From Cryptomeria japonica (Eukaryota; Streptophyta; Pinopsida; Cupressales; Cupressaceae): 64,000 bases of DNA. The notes below the pieces were generated by a model. It had not been told where the DNA came from. It ran no database searches and worked only from the letters and a program-made list of their open reading frames with translations. The position numbers and the translations under genes are program-made. The stretch spans positions 623,345,740 through 623,409,739 of the forward strand of contig NC_081415.1 of NCBI RefSeq assembly GCF_030272615.1, written 5' to 3'. Position 1 is the stretch's first letter. Each line of letters starts with the position of its first letter. This document shows, one piece after another, positions 1 through 11,479 of the stretch.

Positions 1-1
1 G

Positions 2-2548
2 GCGACGTACAAGCTCAGACTCAATCCAAAGAAGTGTGTCTTTGGTGTCATAGCCGGCAAATTACTAGGGTACATTGTTTCTCACAGAGGCATCGAAGTC
101 GACCCTGCCAAGGTTAAAGCAATAATGGATATGCCTCCTCCTAATCTCTGTCAACTAAGAAGTCTGTAAGGAAAGCTACAGTCAATCCGCCAGTTTATAG
201 CTCAATTGGCAAACAAATGTCATCCATTCCAGCATCTATTGCATAAAGGAGTCACTTTTAAATGGACTGAGCAATGTCAATTAGCCTTTCAAACTCTTAA
301 GGACTATTTGTTGTCACCGCCTATTCTAATGCCTCCTATAGAAGGAAAGCCATTTATATTGTATATTTCTGCAACTGAAATGGCACTAGGAGTTCTCTTG
401 GCCCAACAGGATGAGAACGGCAAAGAGCGAGCTATTTATTATATCAGCCAGACACTAGTAGGCTATGAGCTGAATTATTCAACTATTGAATGGGCATGCT
501 TAGCAGTGGTCTTTGCAACATAGAAACTCTAACACTATATGTTAAATCACCAGACATTGCAGGTTGCAAAAATTGATCCCTTGAAATACTTGCTTAGCAG
601 AGCATCTTTGACGGGTCACCTAGCAAAGTGGGTTATGATCCTTAGTGAATTTGATATTGAGTATATGGAGAAAAAGGAAATAAAAGGACAAGTCAAAGTG
701 GATCAACTTGCAGAGGCTCCTCTTTATGATGATCATCCCATGTTGATCGATTTTCCGGATGAATCAGTCTTTGCTCTCACATCTTCTAATGAATGGAAGT
801 TATACTTTGATGGATCCCATACCAAGTTCGGGTTCGGAGCAGACATATTGTTTATCACCCCTCAAGGTGATGCTATTCCCAAGTCCCATAGAATAACTTT
901 CCATTGTACCAATAACATTGCAGAGTATGAAGCACTGGTCATAGGACTCTGAGTAGCAGTCCACTAGAACATCACACATTTACAAGTCTATGGAGATTCT
1001 CAGTTAGTCATCCGACAAGTGAATGATGACTATGAAACAAAAGATGAAAAGCTTATTCCCTACAAGCATATGGTAGATTTCTTCAAGACAAAATTCACGG
1101 CTATCCATTTCAGTCAAGTTCCAAGAATGCAAAACAAGTCGGCAGATGCGATGGCTATGATTGCTTCCATGTTAAATATGCCCCACAATATGGACAAATG
1201 TGAATTTTTGGTCAAATAGTTGCTTGTCCCTTCTTTTGACATTCCGACAGCAGATGTGATGTGTGTTCTTGTTGGTCCTAACTCCCCATGGTACAATGAC
1301 GTCTATCAATATTTGAAATCCCAAACCCTACCACCTAACCTTTCCGCTAACCAATGTCGAGCCTTCATTCGACAGATTGCCAAATATGTCATCATTGCCG
1401 ACACCCTTTACCGTCATTCCTTTGACCATACCCTCTTCAAATGTTTGGATTTTGATGAAGCACAAATGGCTTTACACAAGGTTCACGATGGTATATGTGG
1501 GGGCCATTTCAATGGTCTGAGCTTAGCCAAAAAGTTGATTCGTGCTGGGTATTATTGGCCCACTCTGGAAAATGATGTTCATGATTTTGTTAAGAAGTGC
1601 TACAAATGCCAGATCCATGGAAATTACATTCATGCACTAGCCCAAGAGCTTCATTCTGTCATATCTCCATGGCCCTTTTCTCAATGGGGATTGGATGTTA
1701 TTGGCAAGATTCACCTGACATCTGCAAATGGACACAAGTTCATCATTACAGCCACAAAGTATTTTACAAAATGGATCAAGGCTATCCCCATGACCTATAT
1801 CACTGGTGTGCAAATTTTAAAATTCCTATTGAATTGTATCATATGCCAATATGGGGTTCCCCTTACCATAGTCATAGATAATGGTCGTCCCTTCAAGAAT
1901 AAAGATGTCAAGGAACTCTGTGATAAGTTTCATATCCAACACCGTTTCTCTAGTCCATACTATCCGCAGGGTAATGGTCAAGCTAAAGCATCAAATAAAA
2001 CCATTATCAAGATCCTGAAAAAGGTTGTCAATGATGCTAGTCGAGATTGGCATGTATAGTTGAATTCAGCACTATGGGCTTATCACACCTCTATCCGCAC
2101 ACCTACTGGCGCAACACCTTATTCCTTGGTGTATGGTGCGGAAGCCATTTTACCCTTAGAGGTGGAGATTCCTTCTTTGTGTGTTTCCTTGCAACATCTA
2201 ATTGATGATGAGATGCACAGAGTCTCTCGGTTGCATCAGCTTGAGATGTTGGATGAGAAACGTCAGACAGCCCTGACACATTTGCAAGCATATCAAAACC
2301 ATCTCCGTCACTCTTATAATAAGAAGGTCAAAGGGCGACACTTCGAAGTGGGAGATCTGGTTTTAAAGGCAAACCCCAAGAATGCACAATCTACTGACGT
2401 CATCAAAGGTAAATTTGAACCTAATTGGGTTGGGTCTTTCATAGTGACTATAGCCTATGGCTCGAGGGCATATCAGCTTGCCACCCCAGAAGGTAAACCT
2501 TTGTCCGATCCTGTAAATAGCATGCACCTTTGCAAGTATTGGGCATAA
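2..2548 (+). pseudogene. pol: G1 pol: RT C-terminus, RNase H, archaeal-type RNase H, integrase
   Basis: One frame (codons starting at base 2) runs to a TAA at 2546-2548, broken by in-frame stops near 168, 521, 950, 962, 1217 and 2057. Order: end of RT with the thumb motif LNPKKCVFG; RNase H 1 (~200-720) with YISATEMALG; a second RNase H (~780-1180) with LYFDGS, AEYEAL, VYGDSQL and SADAMA carrying the acidic residues; integrase zinc finger (HDGICGGH ... CYKC, ~1480-1615); integrase core with GLDVIG and IDNGRPF. The third catalytic position, normally Glu in PQGNGQxEAS, is Lys here (~1985). The C-terminal barrel-like region ends at 2548. Both the stops and the lost Glu make it inactive. It is closely similar to the same region of G2. 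Confidence 0.92.
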
Positions 2549-2576
2549 TTTTCTATCAGCACCTTTTCAAATATGA

Positions 2577-2680
2577 TCCTAAAAAATACAAAAAAAAAAA
2601 AAGCTCCAAAAATACAAAAAAAAGAAAAAAAGTGAAAAACAAAGAAAAAAGAAAAAAGAATAAAAAAGTCAAGAAAAATG
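2577..2680 (+). repeat. A-rich low-complexity tract after G1 pol
   Basis: Nearly pure A/AAG/AAAT sequence directly after the pol stop codon. G2 has a matching A-rich tract at about 28308-28388 in the same place, so it is a feature of the 3' noncoding region and not a local accident. Long Lys- or Phe-rich frames across it are artefacts of composition. Confidence 0.8.
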
Positions 2681-2691
2681 ATTCGCCCTCT

Positions 2692-2757
2692 AGTGAAAAC
2701 CTGGCAAACAGGTGCTTTGGGCAAGTACCATGGTGAAAACCTGGCAAATAGGCACCA
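2692..2757 (+). other. Duplicated conserved motif GTGAAAACCTGGCAAACAGG
   Basis: The 20 bp motif occurs at about 2693 and, with one change, at about 2734. G2 has one copy at about 28390 in the same position after pol. CCTG and CAGG inside it can form a small hairpin around GCAAA. It is short, well kept between two elements whose surroundings have diverged, and noncoding. Its role is unknown; an RNA element is a possibility. Confidence 0.7.
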
Positions 2758-3000
2758 TGTGTAAAACGATCATTGCTCTATCATCTATCATGACCTCTAG
2801 CTATGCTTATTCTCTAAAGGTTTACCGTGCCTATCCTTGTCCTGACCCAATGTTCTGTTTCAGGCCTGTGATTGGTCAACATCATTGTCTTGCATACTTC
2901 GTTTCTTGTGCATATGTCTCGATCCTAGTTTCTATATATGTCTTTCAGATGTGCATTGGGTGCGTCCCCCTTGTCATGATCAATCACTGGAACTTTCGAA

Positions 3001-3130
3001 TTGAAAAATGTCCCATAAAAATCATAAAAATTGAAAAATGTCCTTAAAAAATCCAAAAAAAATTGAAAAATGTCCTGAAATAATCCAAAAAAATTGAAAA
3101 ATGTCTTTAAAAAAAAAGTATTGAAAAGAA
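3001..3130 (+). repeat. ~31 bp tandem repeat, 5 degenerate copies
   Basis: Copies start with TTGAAAAATGTCC-like sequence at 3001, 3031, 3063, 3094 and 3121. The rest of each unit is A-rich. It lies in the 3' noncoding part of G1 between pol and the antisense gene. Confidence 0.8.
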
Positions 3131-4330
3131 TGAACAAAAAAAAAATTGTAAACACTCAACAAGCAAAACACAAAATATCCCCTTTGTGCATAGATAGATC
3201 GCTGAGCATGCATCCAACAACAATTAATCACAACATCGTGCTTTAATGAAATCATGCATAAACAGATGAACTTTTTCAATCAAACCAGACATTCAAACTA
3301 ATTAAAATTGTCTTATCAATCGCACATCAACATCAATATCACTCATCCTTGGCACACTATCATGGGTCTTATATAGGGTGTGGTATACTCAAAATGAAAT
3401 TGTGTCCTATCTTAGACAGGGTACCGCATTCTCTGAAACGAGATAGCATGATCGTCCTATCAACACTTTCAACTTTTGACAATGAAGATCAAGATGTTTG
3501 TTTGACTTGTTGGAATTAGCGAGTCTTATCATTTATTGATTTATCTTCGATCATGTTCCTATGTTGCTCAATGATGTCACTGAGTGATTTAGAGTGACCG
3601 GGATGGTTCATGGTCCCTTTCTTTTTTGTTGTGATTGTTGTTTGTGGAATGTTTGTTACAAACTAGGGCAACTATATCATTGGGTGTCTATGATAAGTAC
3701 GTTCACTTTGTGAATGCTGCACATACCTCAACCCTTGATGTATGCACCCTAGGATGCCTCACTCATTCCTTGTGTGCGATATGTCTATCTTTTGCAAAAA
3801 AGGTTGTGTTTCAGTTCTGGCCTTCAATGCCATGATGCTATGCATCCATTTTGCTACATTAAATAAAGGTTCTCACCTACAAAGTGCATTAGTGAAAGCA
3901 AGTTTTCTTCGTCTCTAACTATCCTTTGTCTCATTTCTTCTTACTAACATTTCTTCTGTCAGTTCAGGTAGTCAGTTTGGTCTTGTTCTCCGATCTCCAC
4001 ATTAATATGCTGCATCCTGCATCCATTTGGTTAGTACATTTGCATTACATCAAGCATCACATCAAGCATTTTATCCATTTCATATTATAAATGCATCACA
4101 AACACATCAAAATGTATCCATACATGTTCCACAATAAACAGTGCATAAGATATCCATACATGGAAAACAACTATAAGTCATAACACATTACATCCCATCT
4201 TATTGATGCATATCATATCATATATCACAATAATATCGGAGTACAAAATTGGACTGTCTATCCTAAGTATGGCCCGCAGGCTGACTATATAATATCGCAC
4301 TACATAATGTCAATTGTTTGTCATAAGGAG
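3131..4330. other. G1 3' noncoding spacer, nothing recognised
   Basis: About 1.2 kb of AT-rich sequence between the tandem repeat and the end of the antisense gene. I see no coding potential beyond short chance frames. CATCA-rich stretches (4030-4240) are low complexity. Confidence 0.6.
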
Positions 4331-4334
4331 CACG

Positions 4335-6167
4335 TGCCTCTATTACTGGGTGCTCCCTCTATCCTCCTCATCTCTACCATGTCTCATGGATGATGTCCCT
4401 CCTGCCCCTGGTCCTGGCTATGGTGGTCTCATAGGTCCACTCACCCCCATGTTACTCACTGACCTCCGAGAACGTGCCCTGCTCTCTGTTCTTGATCGTG
4501 CATGATATGATGCTACTCTCTACTCTAGTGGAATTGCACTCTCATATAGTGTCCTCCAATGGTGTATCTCCTCTCTAGTCTCGACCAACATCTGTGCCAT
4601 CTCATGTGCACTAGCATCCCTAATTGACCCAATATACTTGGTGACTCTCTATTCTTCTCGCTGTGCCTGAGCTATTGTTGTATCTCGAGCCACTGTAAGT
4701 CTGGCCATCTCTGCTCTGAAATTGATCATGCTCTATCCTCAAGATAGCATTCTATCTCTCTAATGTCACAATGTGATCATGCTGACTCACTATGGTAGCC
4801 CTGCACATCTCCATCTCCTCTATGCTAGCTGTCTCCGGCTCTATGGGTATATCTTGCAATGACTCCTGATTGGCTGAATCTGGCTCATAATCATCATCCC
4901 CCTCATCATCTTCATCCTTGTCATCCCCTTCATCCTCATCACCACCCTTACCCTCCTTGTCCTCATCATCTCCCTCCTCCTCTCCAGCGAGTGGGAAGTC
5001 CTCCTGTCTCCTAGGTACTGGAATATCAAGATCTGTCAATGGCACTGGTCATCATTGTGCAAACCATCACTCATACTCCTTTATCATCCTGGTGTCCACC
5101 ACATCTGATCTCCAATCCCACTATCTCCACTGTAGCTGTGTGAAGTCGACATATGCTATGTGTGGCTGAATCATCCTCCCCCATTGACTTGTCTCTCTGT
5201 GAGATTGGGCAAAGTGTGTAGTCCCTCTCGATACATCCTACCTCTCTCCAAACTGTCGTCTGACTCTCTCTGGCAGGTACATCTCAATCACTCTCTAGCA
5301 ATTCACTATTTTCCCAATAAGGTACCTCTCCTATCTACAATACGATAGCTCATCACTATCATCTGACCATCCAGGGCAATCAAGATATGGCCTCCATGTG
5401 AACTCTCTCAATTTGTCTAGCTCATGTTGCCAATACAATATGTATCCAAATGAACCCTATCTTAGTGCTCCCCCATAGCAGTACACATATGGTCAGTGTG
5501 GTACTACCTGTCTCTCTACAATCGGTCGACATATGGCTATGTGCTCAAATGCCCATACCTGTAAAAATGTGACTCCACAGCTCAAAGTCTGAACTCCCTG
5601 ATATGCTATTTGATGCAACTGAAAATATAGCATAGCTAGTACACATGGTCCCCATGCATACACTGTACCCTCTATCACCATCCGCTCTAGCACTCTTCCC
5701 CATCCAATAGGGAATCCATGTCCTTGTCTATCTCCTACTAGTAGGCATGCTATAACCACTGCTATCACCACATATCGCCGATCATACTTTGGTGCCATGG
5801 TCTCCCAACCAATCTCCCTCTCTATGATATCCAAATCATCTATGTCACACTCAAATAATCTACACAATGTGTCTCTCCCTGTCACTGGGTCATATTCTAT
5901 CATCTCCCCATGAATCAGAATGCAAAGGATACACCATACATCCTCTAGTGTCACAGTCGCCTCTCCAGTCGCCAGATGGAATGAGGAAGTCTCTAAATGC
6001 CATTGCTCTACCAATGCGGTAAGCAGTCTTGTGTTTGCCCTAATCTTGGGCATGAATGTGATATAGTATATTCCAAGTCCTGCTAGTGTATCTCTATCCA
6101 TGCTCCTAAGTCTATGTCGTAACATGAAGTAGTCTGGTCGGTTCTCCCGCGTGATCAATGGATACTG
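4335..6167 (-). pseudogene. Antisense plant mobile domain (PMD) gene inside G1
   Basis: On the minus strand an open stretch of 220 codons (6158 to 5493) carries the hallmarks of the plant mobile domain family: RLLTALVEQWH, then SFHLATGEATVTLEDV, a Gly-rich GFPIGWGRVLE segment and VTFLQVWAFEH. PMD proteins (MAIN/MAIL relatives) occur as host genes and as cargo of plant transposons. A stop lies just upstream of the open stretch, so no ATG start is obvious; an internal Met follows 9 residues after the first usable codon. In the same frame, 5045 to 4752 encodes a very acidic Glu/Asp tract and a short coiled-coil-like segment; the Arg/Ser-rich tail with a Pro/Gly end reaches to about 4335 in another frame. 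Several stops and a frameshift break it. It lies antisense to pol, between pol and the 3' LTR, exactly as in G2. Confidence 0.8.
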
Positions 6168-6700
6168 TCAACTTTGCATCATAATTGGGGCACATTTTGT
6201 TAGTTTTAGGGTTTGCTCCTACGGGCTGCATTTCCTTGTTTCATGTCCAAATCAAGGTGTTTCTAATCTATTTCGACCTATCCTATCCTTATCCCCCCTT
6301 TTCGAATCATTCGCATGCTGTTTTTGACCAAAATTGAGTTCCCAATGAACAACTATGCCTAAGGTGTTGTATCCTGCGCTTGTGTTGCATCAACTTGCAC
6401 CTGTATACCCTACACAAGCACAGGATACCCTACACAAGCACATGATGCACTCACACAGGCATAGAAGTCACTTTCTGCATCCCCTGTGGGCCCTGCAATG
6501 TCCCGCAAGCGATCAAAATTCATAAAATTGACAATACGGGTTTTTGAGATACATACTGCTGCTCCCGCATCATCCGGTCATCTGTAGGTGCGTACACGTT
6601 CTTCGAGGTGATCTTCCATTGGAATGTTTGCCATCTCTCTGCACGTGTCCTTTTCCAGAGCAACAAATTTTCCTCTTTGGCTAGTGCAAATGAGCTCTTT
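6168..6700 (-). other. Putative leader of the antisense PMD gene in G1
   Basis: No coding sequence recognised. Contains a 22 bp direct duplication (ATACCCTACACAAGCACA type, 6398-6442). Lies between the PMD core and the antisense TATA candidate. Unlike G2, I see no TAGCGCAT array here. Confidence 0.5.
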
Positions 6701-6713
6701 TCACTCTCTATCT

Positions 6714-6721
6714 CATTTATA
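6714..6721 (-). promoter_or_regulatory. Candidate antisense TATA box (TATAAATG) in G1
   Basis: On the minus strand TATAAATG lies about 285 bp inside the 3' LTR boundary and about 550 bp upstream of the PMD core. G2 has TATAAAAGG on the same strand about 365 bp from its 3' LTR and upstream of its PMD gene. The shared position supports an internal promoter for the antisense gene, but this is inference from the motif and location only. Confidence 0.4.
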
Positions 6722-6990
6722 GATCTTTGCCAGTGCCTAGATGGACATGCGCTCTCTCTATCTCATGCTAGTCACGGTCTTTTGTGCTTTCATTTGCTTG
6801 TCCTTCATGCATCTGATCTCTGATTGTCAATCTGTTTGATCCTATCATCTTTTGTCATTCTTATCAATCAATTGGCCTCTTTTCTGGATATTTCCAGCCA
6901 ATTCCTCAAGGGGGCATGCATATGTCATCGTTATTGTCTAGGGCATTTTCATTATTATTCTTTGAAATAATGCTTAAAATCACATTGTCT

Positions 6991-7005
6991 CAAAGAGGTG
7001 CAAAA
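6991..7005 (+). promoter_or_regulatory. G1 polypurine tract
   Basis: CAAAGAGGTGCAAAA directly before TGTAGACGT at 7006. G2 has the near-identical AAAGAGGGGCAAAA before its 3' LTR, which begins with the same TGTAGACGT. This primes plus-strand synthesis in LTR elements. Confidence 0.85.
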
Positions 7006-8300
7006 TGTAGACGTCTAAAAATGGTTGACGCTTGCGGAGTCATACTTTAACATTTGCGCGTTGCCTTATTTTAGGGTTTTGCATCGCAGTAACATTTCTT
7101 CTATGTTACGCACTTGGTCCTTATCATTTGCGAGCATTGAGTCCTTCTTCTGCATTCCTCATTTTTCTTGCTTTCGAATTAGGACTTGTTGATAACAATT
7201 TTCAGTCATGATTTTGGTCGATCCTTATCAACTTGTCAATCTTGTCATTTTGCGATCAATTTGTCATCGATTGTCGTCCTTCTCAATCATATCAATTTGG
7301 ATCAATTAGTCATTGTTCCTCGTCAATTGGCGCATTTATCAATCAAATCATTTATCAGCATTGATCCTCTGCCAATTAAAATCATGATTGAATCGACATC
7401 AATTATCTTTTGTCAAGACCTAATTGTCATCCTTGCATTTCTAATTCATCTTCTAAGGTTTTATGATTTATTCATTTAATCTTGTTTGGCATTTTCCTTC
7501 TAGGTTAAATAATTTATTTATTTATCATAAGTCTTCTTGTCACAGTTAAATATTTATTTAATTGGCTAATTAATTCCCTCTCTTTTTGTGAATTAATTAA
7601 TGAATGAAAAATTGTTAATTAATTCACTTAATTTTCTAATTTCATCAATTTCTAATTTTCCTAATTCCTAATTTCCACCTAATTTCCTAATTTGTCAAAT
7701 TCAATTTCCACCTAATCAATTCCTCTCTAGTCTCTCCCTATTTTTTGTGCTTCGGTGGAAGCATGAATTTCTCATGCGTCATACTATTGGCATAGCAAGA
7801 TGTCATAAGCTTTTAGTCCTCTAACCTTTGCATTGGCAATATGTCATAAATCATGACATAGAAGGTGTCATAGCCTTCTTCCTTGAACTCAATTGTGCCA
7901 TTTTTGAAATCAATTGCCTCTAATATCAATGTCATGCTAATCTTGTCTTTTCTCCAATTTATCTATAAATTGGATGAATTTCTTTGATCAAGAGGTCGAA
8001 TCAATCATGCTTCTAGTACCCTTATGCTATCATGCTATCTTGTCAATCTTGCTTTCATCTCATGCGTATGCACTTGTAGGTGAGATCCACAAAATAAAAG
8101 CTATTTGAAGGAGAAAGGAGGACAATTGAGCCACATGAAGGAGACATCTGCATTTGGTTTGCTTAGATTTCATTTTGAATGTCTTGTTTTCATGTTTTCA
8201 TTGAATGTTTTTAGGATTGTTATCACTGCATTTTAGTTTTCATGATTGAACTAGGCTAATGTTTATATTGCTTTGATGATTTTCTAGATTCCTATCTGTA
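7006..8300 (+). repeat. G1 3' LTR
   Basis: Starts TGTAGACGTCTAAAAATGG after the polypurine tract; the first ~20 bases match the start of the G2 LTR, after which the two families differ. The middle is rich in TTAATTAA-type AT blocks. A TATAAATTGG sequence near 7970 is a promoter candidate. The right end is not sharply defined: homology to the CH LTR takes over at about 8298, but no clean CA terminus is visible there. Confidence 0.7.
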
Positions 8301-8302
8301 GA

Positions 8303-9767
8303 TATAATAGCCCTTCTCAAATTTAATATTAATCTTCTAGAAGTAATAGTGATTCTCCATTTTTATAGAATTAGTTTTTTTTTTGTTTTTTTTTTAAAAT
8401 TTATAAGTCCTTGTAAATAATGTTCTCAAATTTCAAGTTGCAATAGGATAATGATTATTTAAGTTTTCAATAGAATAATAGTTTCTTTCATAAGTTGTTT
8501 TAAGCTGAGTGATAGCTAAGGTTTTTTGAGTTATGTAGTTAGATAACTAAACAAAGAGGAGTTGGAAAACAAAAACCTTAGCAGCGTTGGGTACCTAGTG
8601 TGCCTCTGGGTCATCCTTATGGCTAATGTCATCATGTTGAAATACTACACTTAACACTCAATAAAGCTACAACAATGACGTCTATAGTATCATCCCTATA
8701 AATTCCCAAGGAGTAATAAGGGTCACATGGAAGTTAAAATCCAAGGGGTGGGTAATACCCTTAGATGGATAATCTAAAAAGATAATTTTTAAATGAATTT
8801 ACATCCACTCAGTTAAAACTTGGAAAACCCCATTAGGGATGGTTGAGTGCGATGCTTTTAGAATTTTATTTTATCTTGATGATTTTTGACATTTGATAAT
8901 CGGGTAAGGGTGACACTTTTGATAGGATATAGGACCTAGATGTTTTAGGCCACAAGCAATAGGCCAAGTTTAGCCCTTTTCTTAAAGATATCATTGTGAG
9001 TAGGAACTGCAGAGAAACTGTCTAGGACATTGATGCTAGAAAGGGTTGCGTACCCACTAAAACAGTTTACATTAAATCCATATATTAGAAAGTAGAACTA
9101 TATACTTTATGCCTTGATCTCGTGCCAAAATGAGTATGAAGGCAATTTAGGGACATAGTTGTGCCTAGTACTCAGGTGTTTGGGGATGGGGTATAGGTTG
9201 TTGATCAAAGTGAGTAGATGGTCTTTGAAGTTCCTCAACCTCTCAATCAAAGGGGATATAATTATTAATTGGAAGTTTCAAGGAAAAAAAATAGGGTAAT
9301 CCAACGCATATTCAGAAGGAATCCCATATGGATTTTCTTGACTTCCTGAGGCTTTAGGCCAAATTTTGAGGTAGAAGTCAAGCTTGTATTACATTATTTT
9401 ATTTACTCCTAAGGACGGCGACCTTGGTGCACTTCTATTAGAGGAGTGTAGCTCTTTGAGAGTGACTTAGGATGTTGATGGTCCCGATGAGTCTATGTCT
9501 CTGGCCAAAGAACCTCCTATCCTAAGTTGGATATATGCCTACCGCATTTGGGTAGATGCCTATCCCGCATTGGATAGATAAAACTTCTTGACCCATATGG
9601 GCAGATGCCTAACCTGCATGGTTAGATTCTCATACTAGATGGATGAATTCCTATTCTATTTGGATAGATCCAAGAGTATGTGATTGAATCAAACATCAAA
9701 TAAGAATAAATAAAAATAAATAAAAAAATAGTCAAAATTTTTGGGTCAAGTAGAGTGGGTTATTACA
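8303..9767 (+). repeat. CH 5' LTR, right-hand part
   Basis: Aligns along its length with 35239-36702 and ends GGGTTATTACA directly before a PBS. The left part of this LTR should continue on the far side of G1, outside the window. It contains a run of ~27 bp degenerate units built on TGGATAGATGCCTA (about 9520-9670), also present in the other copy. Confidence 0.8.
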
Positions 9768-9769
9768 TG

Positions 9770-9780
9770 TGGTATCAAAG
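9770..9780 (+). promoter_or_regulatory. CH primer binding site (tRNA-iMet type)
   Basis: TGGTATCAAAG follows two bases after the LTR end. The usual plant initiator-Met PBS is TGGTATCAGAGC, so it is a mutated copy of a standard site. Confidence 0.75.
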
Positions 9781-9919
9781 GGAAGGTTCAAGCCTAGGCC
9801 TTGAGATCACTTCAACTTACACAACTAAAGGAGTGTATTGTAATTAGTAGAGATAAATTGTCATATCTTAAAATCAAGAACTAAGTAAGAAATTTAATTT
9901 CAAGGGAAAAAATAACTAG

Positions 9920-11478
9920 ATGGCAGGAGGAAGAGGAAGAGGAAGGGGAAGAGGATGTACTACCACTACTATAAGACAAAGGGAACCTAACCATGAAGAA
10001 AAACATGAAGGAAATCAACAAGACCAAAGGAATAATGAATATGGGGTTGAAGCTATAATCAACTTGCTAACCAAACAAAGGGATAAGATCAACTTCTTGG
10101 AGAAATCTATGCAGAAGCTTAGGACAAGATAGAATGACATTGAAAATAGAAGTGAAATTGAAAATGGGAACCTTGGAAACAATTGAGGGAATGTGATAGA
10201 TAATAGGAGGGAAAACAACATGTTGGAGCTATCTAAGGATTTGAAGAAAATAACCCCACCTAAGTTTGATGGAAAGAAAATTTGTGAAGGAGCTAAAATT
10301 TGGTTGAATGAAATGGAAAATTAGTTTGAACTAAGGGACTTCAACGAAACAACCAAGCCCTTATGGGGTTCCTATCAAATCACAGGAGAGGCAACTAGTT
10401 GGTAGACTAACACAAAGGAGCGAAATGGGTATAGTAGGGATATGATCACATGGGATTAATTTGTTTACCATTTTCATAAAAGGTAGTTACCACAATTGTT
10501 CTTTGATGAGAAGGTGACAAAATTCCATAATCTTTGACAAGGGTCCTTAATAGTCCAACAATATTGGGATAAGTTTACTTAATTGTTTAAGTATGTACCG
10601 ATGTATCAAAAGGATGAAAAAGGTGAGGCTAGGAAGTTAATTTGATGGCTAAATACCAACATAGGAGCAAAAGTTGACATGCATGGACTTGAAAACATGA
10701 ATGATGTACTTGAGAAATCTTTAAAGTAGGAAAGAAAGATTCAAGCCCTAGAAGAAACAAGACAAAACTTTAATTGGAATCATTCATTTAAAAGAAAACA
10801 AGAATTCAAGGGTAACACGTACTTCAAAAAAAGACTAATAATTCATCTGAAGGAAGGCCACCCCTTGATCAATATCAAAGGAATGGAAATAATAATAATA
10901 ATAGGGACAATTATAACAGGAATGACTAGCATAATAGGTTAACTAATCTACAAAGGTATAATGAAATGAGGAATGATCCTTCTAGGAATCAAGTAAGGCA
11001 AGGGCCACTAGGTGAGTGTTATATATAAGGAGGGAACCATTTTGCTAGAGAATGCCCAAGAATGCAAAGTTAGATCAAGGCCAACCAACCACAACAAGGA
11101 CCTCAACAAAGAATTCATGCAGTAGTTAGAAACTAAAAAAAACAAGATTTTAGAATGTTCCCGTGGAAACTACGGGTACACTATTTGAACAACCAATTTC
11201 AATTCTAATTGACACTAGCTCATCTAAATGTTTCATTTCACCTTAATTAGTAAGAAAAATTGAATTAAGAGTTAAACAAATGGATTCATCATGGACAGTT
11301 CAGTATGGGGATAAAGCAACTAGGGAAGTAACAGAGTGTTTACCAAAAACAAGGGTACAATTTCTTGAGATTTGAAACAAGGGTAGATCTCTATGATGTA
11401 GTTATTGTAATGAGCTGGTTAACAGATCATCAAGCTAATGTGGATTGCTACGACAAAGTGGTTTCAGTGTTTGGATGA
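9920..11478 (+). pseudogene. gag: CH gag and protease remnant
   Basis: An ATG at 9920 opens with an Arg/Gly-rich N-terminus (MAGGRGRGRGRG) followed by a charged helical segment; the frame is then broken by many stops but keeps gag features, including ITPPKFDGKK, a run of LTR-gag-like helices, and a degenerate zinc knuckle near 11015-11060 (GECY ... GGNHFARECP, with the second Cys replaced by Tyr). From about 11190 the retropepsin region follows, with LIDTSSSKCFIS (active-site Asp-Thr-Ser) and, in a shifted frame, DVVIVMSWL...H, the usual DIILGMDWL motif. Sequence of RT type never follows: the remnant stops near 11478. Confidence 0.8.
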
Positions 11479-11479
11479 G

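Larger units (their letters stand above)
1..8300 (+). mobile_element. G1: 3' part of a Tat-lineage Ty3/gypsy LTR retrotransposon
   Basis: The window opens inside the reverse transcriptase of this element and runs through RNase H, a second (archaeal-type) RNase H, integrase, a long 3' noncoding region with an antisense plant-mobile-domain gene, a polypurine tract and a 3' LTR. The RT-RH-aRH-INT order with a second RNase H is diagnostic of the Tat group of plant Ty3/gypsy elements. The 5' LTR and gag lie left of the window. It seems to be inserted in the 5' LTR of the older element CH, because homology between the two CH LTRs starts abruptly at about 8298, just where the G1 LTR stops. The exact right end and target-site duplication are not resolved. 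Confidence 0.85.

Noticed and set aside
2473-2747. Phe- and Lys-rich ORFs on both strands after G1 pol
   Set aside because: They come from the A-rich tract 2577-2680.
4314-5348. Plus-strand Ser/Pro-rich ORFs
   Set aside because: Shadows of the antisense PMD gene, whose acidic and Arg/Ser tracts give Ser/Pro-rich frames on the other strand.
7186-7479. 97-codon ORF in the G1 3' LTR
   Set aside because: Lies within LTR sequence, hydrophobic by composition, no known domain.
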